Assembly: GCA_026416065.1 (NCBI GenBank)
Contig: JAOAFW010000056.1
Span: 1 to 7,272, forward strand
Direction: 5' to 3'
From: Fimbriimonadales bacterium
GTDB lineage: Bacteria; Armatimonadota; Fimbriimonadia; Fimbriimonadales; GBS-DC
Length of the DNA stretch: 7,272 nucleotides
Position numbers and translations under genes: made by a program. A model generated the notes under the pieces. It was given only the letters and a program-made list of their open reading frames with translations, did not search any database and was not told where the DNA came from. How positions within the stretch are numbered: the stretch's first letter is position 1; each line of letters opens with the position of its first letter. Below, piece after piece: positions 1-6,400 of the stretch.

Positions 1-1
1 C

Positions 2-85
2 TACAGGAGCCTGCGCCGAATCGACGCCTATGCTGAGCAGGCAACAGATGGGCGTTTCGGTAGAAACGAAGTGCCTGCCCCCTGA
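2..85 (+). other. Possible C-terminal tail of a plus-strand gene entering from the left edge
   Basis: The frame starting at base 2 is open from the edge to TGA at 83-85. It reads YRSLRRIDAYAEQATD, then GRFGRNEVPAP, a hydrophilic stretch with sensible codon use. It crosses the point near 67-70 where the aspA match ends, so its last codons would overlap aspA DNA in antisense. With only 27 residues, chance openness cannot be excluded and no family is recognised. Confidence 0.2.
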
Positions 86-372
86 TGGAAGATGTCAGTG
101 GGGAACTGGTCGCGCAGGTTGCCCTGCAGGATTTCGTCCGCTGCCTGCACAATCGCGCGTCCGATGTTTTCAGGCAGTAGTCCCAGTTCTGTGTTCGCCT
201 GCGCCGCCGCCTTTTTGAGCAGCACATAGGCGTCAATCATCAGCGGGGGTTCCTTAATGCCGCTAATTGGGAAATTCTCTTGCGCCCGCAGGGTCTGCAA
301 GCCCCAGTACACATCGGCGGGCAGTTCTCGTTCTCCTAAAGCGACGCGCTCGATACGGCTGGTCGTAAGCAC
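28..372 (-). pseudogene. aspA: Truncated aspartate ammonia-lyase (N-terminal part only)
   Basis: From GTG (370-372) the product reads VLTTSRIERVALGERELP, then ADVYWGLQTLRAQENFPISG, LKKAAAQANTELGLL, AIVQAADEIL and FHQGAGTS. This is the start of the aspartase branch of the fumarase/aspartase superfamily, cytoplasmic enzymes that convert aspartate to fumarate and ammonia. ENFPISG and GAGTS favour aspartase over class II fumarase. About 102 of the usual roughly 470 residues are present. After GAGTS (near 67) the family normally continues into an NMNxNEV region, but here 12 unrelated residues lead to TAG at 28-30, and the other two minus-strand frames do not restore the match. The later catalytic GSSxMPxKxNP loop is absent, so this piece cannot be active. 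A TTG at 457-459 would extend it upstream through the hairpin and is disfavoured. No strong ribosome site precedes the GTG. Confidence 0.75.
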
Positions 373-405
373 GTCATCCGATAGAGTGGGCCTGAGCGGG
401 TACGG

Positions 406-452
406 AAGGCAACGGGCGTCGGAGTTTCCCCGACGCCCGAAGAGTGTGCCTT
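406..452 (-). terminator. Composite hairpin downstream of the giant gene, possible terminator
   Basis: On the minus strand, CGGGCGTCGGGG, loop AAA, then CTCCGACGCCCG form a 12-bp stem (413-439) with one G-U pair. An outer 6-bp stem AAGGCA/TGCCTT (406-411 with 447-452) extends it. It starts 17 bases past the giant gene's stop codon. The bases after the core stem are TTGCCTTCC, only moderately T-rich, so intrinsic termination is plausible but not proved; it might instead be a stabilising 3' stem-loop. Confidence 0.55.
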
Positions 453-468
453 GCCTCAACCGAGCGTT

Positions 469-3400
469 TTACGGATTCCCGTACAGCCCGAAGTTGAACA
501 GCACAATCAGCAGATCAGCGTCATCCACCGTACTGTCGCCATTCAGGTCTGCCGCAAGGTTCGCGCCTGACTGCCCGAACTGGAACAGCACCTCCAGCAG
601 GTCAGCGTCGTCGATGAAGTTATCCCCGTTCGCATCACCCAGTGGCAGCCCAGCGCCAGCGCCGTCGAAGCGCACGGTGATGTCTGAACCCTCAGGACGC
701 ACAGTGACGGTCTGTTGCAGCGCGCCCTGCGGTTTCACTTTCACTACATACTCGCCAAAGGCAGGGATGCGCAGCGTGAAGGTTCCCTCGCGCCCTGCGC
801 CCTGAAGCGTCAGGGTCTGAACCGTGCCGCGCCCAACCTGCACGCGCACGGCGCGGGATGCAAGGTTATCCACTTGCTCGCCCAGACGCACGATGCCTGT
901 AAGCGTCACACGCCCGACGCACACATAAACTGTTGCTGTCGCGCGGAAGCCGTCGCTATCCTCTACGGTGTAGGTAAACGAATCCAGCCCCGCAAAGCCC
1001 GAGTTGGGCGTGTAGACCAGCACGCTCTCGCTCAGCTGGGTCACCGAACCGTGTTGCCCCTGCGTCCAGTTGGCAATCCGCAGCGTGCGGTTGATGGGCG
1101 AACGGTCGTTCTCCAGCACCAGCGCTTCAATCGGCGTGCCTACTTCTGTGATAATGTCGTCATCGTTGGCGATTGGGGCGCGGTTCGAGACAATCAGCGC
1201 GATCTGGTCGCGGAAGCTCTCGACGCGGTAGCCCAGCCACGGCTCCATCAGCACGCTGTCGGGGTTGTCCGTCGGCAAGCCGAGCGTGCGCGTGGTTTGG
1301 CTCAGATTGTCCAGATAAGTTGCTCGCGACTCCAGCCACGGCGGCGACTGCACACGCGCTGCCGTGAACATGTTCATCGCCTGAAGCCCGTCTGCGACTT
1401 TCACCGTCTCCCAGGGCACGGGCGCGTCGAACGGATGTCCGACGACTGTGAAGCCGCGGCGTGGCAAGCTCAGCCAGATGTCAATAGTGGTGAACGGCGC
1501 GCCCTCGAACTGGATGGGCGCGTTCAGGGTAGATTGCAACTGATAGCCCTCGCCGACGAGTAGCCCGCCAAACACGCTTGGATTGGCTGGATTCCAGCTC
1601 AGCCACTCCTGCGCGAGCGGGTCGAAGCGGCGCAGGCGGTTCGCCAAGCCGTCGCCCGTATCGAAGTTGCCCAGCACGCTCAGCGGGTTCGAGTTCGCGG
1701 GCACGCCGCCCAGCGTGAACTGGTTCCAGCCGCTGCGTACAACCGTGTTAGGCGACTGAATGGCGACGGTCTCCAGCGGTGCCTGCACATCCTCTGGGCG
1801 ACGGATGCGAATCGTCGGATACAGCTCGTTGCCGATTCGTTGCGGCGAGACGACGCCTGTCGCCCGCGCCAGTGAGCCGACGGGCGGGGCGACCATGCCC
1901 GGCGTTAGCCACACTTTCACGGCGCGTCCGTCGCCATCAGCAAGCAGGAAGTGGTCAGGCGCGGCTTGGGTCACTGTGCCCGTGACCTGCACCAGCAAGC
2001 CGATGACATTTAGCCCGGCGCCGCCCGCCATACCGCGCTGCCCTTCGCCTGTAGCAGCGTTGTAGTAGAAGTCGCCGCAGTAGAGCGTGCGGATCGTCAT
2101 GCCCAGCGGATCAGCAGCGCCTTCGCCCACCTTGACCATCTCGTTAGCTGCCACGAAGCGTTCGCCGTTCTCCGCTGTGCGAATCACGCCGCGAATCCGC
2201 ACCCAGTCGCCTTCACGCGCACGGACGCCTGTCACACGAATGCCTGCGCTGCGGTCATGCGACTGCACATAGATACTGTCGGGGAACACGGCGGTCACGA
2301 CCAAGCCCATCGTGCCGCCCATCCGCACTTCTACGCCATCGCGCTGCAGCTTCGTCTCGCCTGCATCCACATTCACAGGGTTGCGGTAGCCGTAAATCAG
2401 CGTGTAGACGCCTGTGCTGTTGTGGTCAAAGATATGCACAAGGTCTTCGCGATACGGCGCGCCGCCTGCAGGACGGCGGACACGGTGCGTCGTCCACGCA
2501 TTCTGCTCCATCAGGATCTCGCGCCCGTCGGAGCGCACCACGCGCAGCAATGGATGTTGCCCGCCCGATGGGTCAGGAATGCGGATGTACACGAAGCCCT
2601 GCGGCGGGTTTGGCAGCGTCAGGCGCGTCTGCAGCCGTGCGTTGCTGATGGGACCGTCCACCGTGCCATCCGTGCGCGCCTCTACAGGGTGTACGGAACC
2701 TGTGCTGTTGAACACCACATCAGGCAGATACTGCGGATCGCGCGTCGCGTTCACCAGAAAGTCGGGCTTGCGGTCATCCTGCGGATGCAGAATGCGCACC
2801 ACATGGTCCAGCTCGTGGATGTCCACGCGATCGATTAGCGAGAGGCTATCGTCATTCAGCGGGTTGATATGCTTGTAGCTTGCGTTGAACTCCACGAAGC
2901 GTCCTTGGAAGTTGGAAATCATCAGCCAACGGGCGACGGCGGTGGACTGCGGCGGCAGGTCGCCCAAGTTTACGGTGAGCGAGGGGGTAATCGGCTGGTC
3001 GTTCACCTGCGAGCCGATGATGCGGAATTCAATAGGGATGTTGCGTTCGTTCTCCACGATGCGCGGTTGTCCTGAAATCACGCGCACATTTCGCGCTGCG
3101 CCGAAGCCCGTGTTCATCATCCGCAAGCCGAGCGAGAACGGCTCGGATGGCTCCACTTCAGGTGTGAACGGGTCGTCGGCGAACACATCGCGCTGCCAGA
3201 AGTAGTCCAGCTCCAGCGTCGGGTCAGGCTGCACATCGATCGGCGCAGGCAGCAAGGGAACCACATAGCTGGTTCCTGCAACCGTGTACATCAGCAACCC
3301 ACTCACATAGTAGCGCGTGGTCTCGCGTGGCGCGGCGGTCTTGCGCGGCACGATAATCCAGTTGATTGTCGCCACCGTGTTAGGCGCGATGACGCCGGTG

Positions 3401-6400
3401 CCGTCTATCGCGTTGATGTTGCGCAGCGTGGGTGGGTAGATGGCGAACTTGTCAGTTGCAAGGTTGCCCTGCGCGTCGTAGATGTCGAAGAACGCCAGCA
3501 CCTCCGAGACATTCTCCTGATCAGCCGCGTTCGCGATTTCTAGTTCCGCGTTGAACGCTTGGCGCGACAGCACCACCTGTTGCTGCAGTTGCACGCGCAC
3601 GCGAGCGCACAGCCCTTCTTCACCGCTGGCGGGCTGGAAGTCGCCCTCCTCGCCAATCAGGTGGAGCTCCATGTTCGAGACAGGGGTCATTCGGTAGCGG
3701 TACAGATAAGGCTGGAGCGTAGAGCGCACCAACTGGTCTGCCCGACGCCCATAGTCGCCTATATCCAGCATAACCCCGCCTTGTCTGACGAAGTGACCGC
3801 AGCCGTAGTTCGTGCAGTTTTCAGGCGGTGCGCAGTCGCTGTTGTTGCCTACGGGGCAGACGAAGTAAACGCGAGTGCAGGGGATACCAGGCAAGTTGAT
3901 GGTGCGCTCTTCCTCATCGCCGGGCAGTCGGTACTTGATGACGCCGCTGAGTTCCAGCTCGGAGAAAATCCCCTCGAAGCAAGCAAGCAGGCGGAATCCG
4001 TCGCACTCGTCGTAGGTCAGTCCGACGCTCCCTCCCGTTGCAATTCGCGCCACTGCGCGCCCCTCGAAGGTTCCAGAAACGCTCTGCCCGACGCATTCAA
4101 ACTCAACGCTGCCCCTTGCTTCGGCCTGACCACCTCCCGAAATCGAGATGGAGGCAGACCCTTCCGCGGAGAAGGTCGGGCGATCATTTTCACAGCCTGC
4201 CTGACACCCGCGCGTGTACGAGGCTTGACCGGAGATGGTTCCTGAGACCATCAGTCCAATCTCGGCGCTGCCCGACAGATTCAATCGCATCGTGCAAGTA
4301 CCGAACGGATCGGGGAGCTCAACCTCTGCAAGGACAACTTCAATATCATCAAGTTCCACGCTTACGGAGGTGCGATTGAGTTTCAGCGGGATGCTGAACC
4401 CTGCACTTGCGTTGCCAGCAATACCGATAGAGCCATCTGGATTGCAACAGGTCTGTAGACAGAGTTGTGCGGAGGCTTCGACATCGTCTTCGACGCCGAC
4501 CCAGCCCTGTGTTATTGCCAGCACTGCTCCCTTTAACGCCTCTTTCGCCAGGTCGCCCAGTTGAGCCAGGGTAACGCACGCGAGGTTTTCTGGCTCAAAG
4601 GTTTGCATGTCGCACGGATCGCACTCTTGGGGCGGGTCAAAAGAGGGCGGATAGAAATAAGGGTTGCCTGAACCACTGCCCGTGTTGCCGCCACTGGTCC
4701 AGCCACCGCCACCGCCGCCGCCATCACCGCCGCCGCCACCGCCCCAGCCCGTGGCGCCCACGCCAGTGCAGTTTCCTTTCGTTTTCACCCACACGATTGG
4801 CACACGGTAGTAGCGTCGGTCGAAGCACAGCAGTTCCCAACGCACGCCCGAGATTACCTCGCAAGGCGCGTTGCCAGAGTAGCCGCCCGCCACGCGCTCC
4901 ACCAGCACGGGGACGACGCGTCGCTCGCGCGCTCGCAAGTCGCCAATCTGGTCGGTGAGCAGCGTAAACCGCCAGTTCGGATGCGATGGCAGCTCCAGCG
5001 TCACATTCTCCGCCGTCACCAGCCCCTGATTCTCCACCACAAAGTCAATCTGCGCTGAGTCTTCAATTGTGGAGAGGTCTACCAGCGGCGGGTTGACCGT
5101 TACCACTGGCTGGGGCACATTTGTCTCGAACACTACATCCAGCGTCACGAGGGTGACATCGGGGATATCGGTTGGGCGCACGCTCCAGCGGTAGCGAACT
5201 ACCTCGCGCGGGATGAACGCTCGCACCTCGGTGACGCGGTCGCCTTCCACCAGCCAAGTCTGCCGATAGGTGGCGTGCCGTGGCGCCTGCACCACCACCG
5301 TGTAGTAGCCCTCAGTCAGGTCGCGAATCTGGAGCGGCTCCGTCTCGCTGGTAGTAACCGCCTCAAAGAGAACCTCATTCGTTTCGGGATGGCGCAGTTG
5401 CACAACAGCGTTGCGCACCAGCGGGCGGTCGGGGTTCTCAGTGCCATCCAGCCGCCAGTAGGTCGCCTCATTCTCCACGCGAATCGCCAGGTCGCCCTTG
5501 CGGTTCGACACGCAGTTGAAGCGGAACGGCACGCTCACGCCGTAGTACAGCCCCTGCCCCACAACAATGGCGCCCGTGTACGCGCCCAGCGGCAGGTTCG
5601 GTGGCGGAGTGAGTTGCAGCGTCACGACGGCTTCTGCGCCTGGCGCCAGCGGCGGAACCACTTCCGCAGTAGCCAGGTTCATCCACGGCACATTCGGCAG
5701 CGCGATGCGTATCGGATCAGTGGGGGCGCCGCCGTCGTTGCGCACTGTGAAGCTCACCAGCGTCTGGTCGCCGCGCAGCATCGCCGCTTGCAACTGGGTG
5801 GGCGTGATGGTCAGCACAGGACGCGGCGCACGAATGCTCAGGTTCAGCGCCCACTGCGCCTGCACGCCCTGTGCGTTGAACGCCCGCACCACCAGCGTAC
5901 CGCGCAGGTCGCGGTTTGTCTCGGCGCGCAACCGAATCCGCACTTCGCCCGCGCCCAGCCCCTCCAGCGAGGCGGGTCCTTGCACCTGCACGAACAGCTC
6001 CGTCGGCTGGTTCAGCACCTGATACTGGATGCCAGTCAACGGCGTATCGCCTGCGTTGCGCAGTGTGGTAGTGAACTCGTAATCGGTGAACGGCAGCAGG
6101 TCGTGCGTGGTGCGCTCTGGCTCGTAGTACATTGCCAGCAGCGTGAACTGGTCTTGCACCTCGAAGCGGTTATCGCCTGGGTGCGTGGCACAAATCTCCA
6201 CACGCCCTGCCTCGCGCGGTAGCGACACATAGGTCACACTGAACTGGCCCTGCGCGTTGGTGGCGGCATCCAGCGTGCGCTCCAGCCCACGGATGCGCAG
6301 GCGCACCTTCACTGGCACATTCGCGCGCGGTTGTCCCGTGCGCGTGGACAGAGCGCGTCCTGTAATCACAATGGGTGTGCCTGCCACCACAACTTCGGCA

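Larger units (their letters stand above)
481..639 (-). other. C-terminal dockerin type I-like domain
   Basis: Residues 2212-2264 hold two calcium-loop repeats. Loop 1 has D2213, N2215, D2217, F2219, D2221 and D2224; loop 2 has D2242, N2244, D2246, T2248, D2250 and D2253. These are positions 1, 3, 5, 7, 9 and 12 of an EF-hand-type loop. Each is followed by a helix with the same LL-x-VLF-x-FG pattern. Dockerins classically bind cohesins in cellulosomes; many non-cellulosomal bacteria have them at the C-terminus of secreted proteins, where the partner is often unknown. No cohesin is visible here. The protein ends three codons after the last helix (GNP region). Confidence 0.85.

Noticed and set aside
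30..218. Plus-strand open frame of 62 codons
   Set aside because: It is antisense to the well-supported aspartase match and has a low-information Cys/Pro/Gly/Arg composition.
373..412. A sigma-70-type promoter for aspA (TTGCCT ... TCTATC)
   Set aside because: The spacing is about 21 bases, the -10 match is poor and it would leave only a few bases before the GTG; not supportable.
373..459. N-terminal extension of the aspartase from TTG at 457-459
   Set aside because: The extra 29 codons run through the hairpin, have no similarity to aspartase starts, and family members normally begin a few residues before RIE-x-x-x-LGE, matching GTG at 370-372.
257..805. Plus-strand open frame of 182 codons crossing the intergenic gap
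   Set aside because: Its sequence is Ser/Pro/Arg-rich and antisense to both aspA and the dockerin end; no supporting motif or ribosome site.
715..1563. Open frame of 282 codons on the plus strand
   Set aside because: Same shadow pattern (Arg/His/Ala-rich, no motif) opposite well-defined cadherin-like and GWN-type domains.
3559..4245. Plus-strand open frame of 228 codons opposite the Cys-rich segment
   Set aside because: No domain is recognisable and the minus-strand reading has coherent cysteine and strand patterns.
5275..6222. Long open frame of 315 codons on the plus strand
   Set aside because: It is antisense to the giant gene, rich in His, Arg and Gln, with no recognisable domain; typical shadow of a GC-rich gene.
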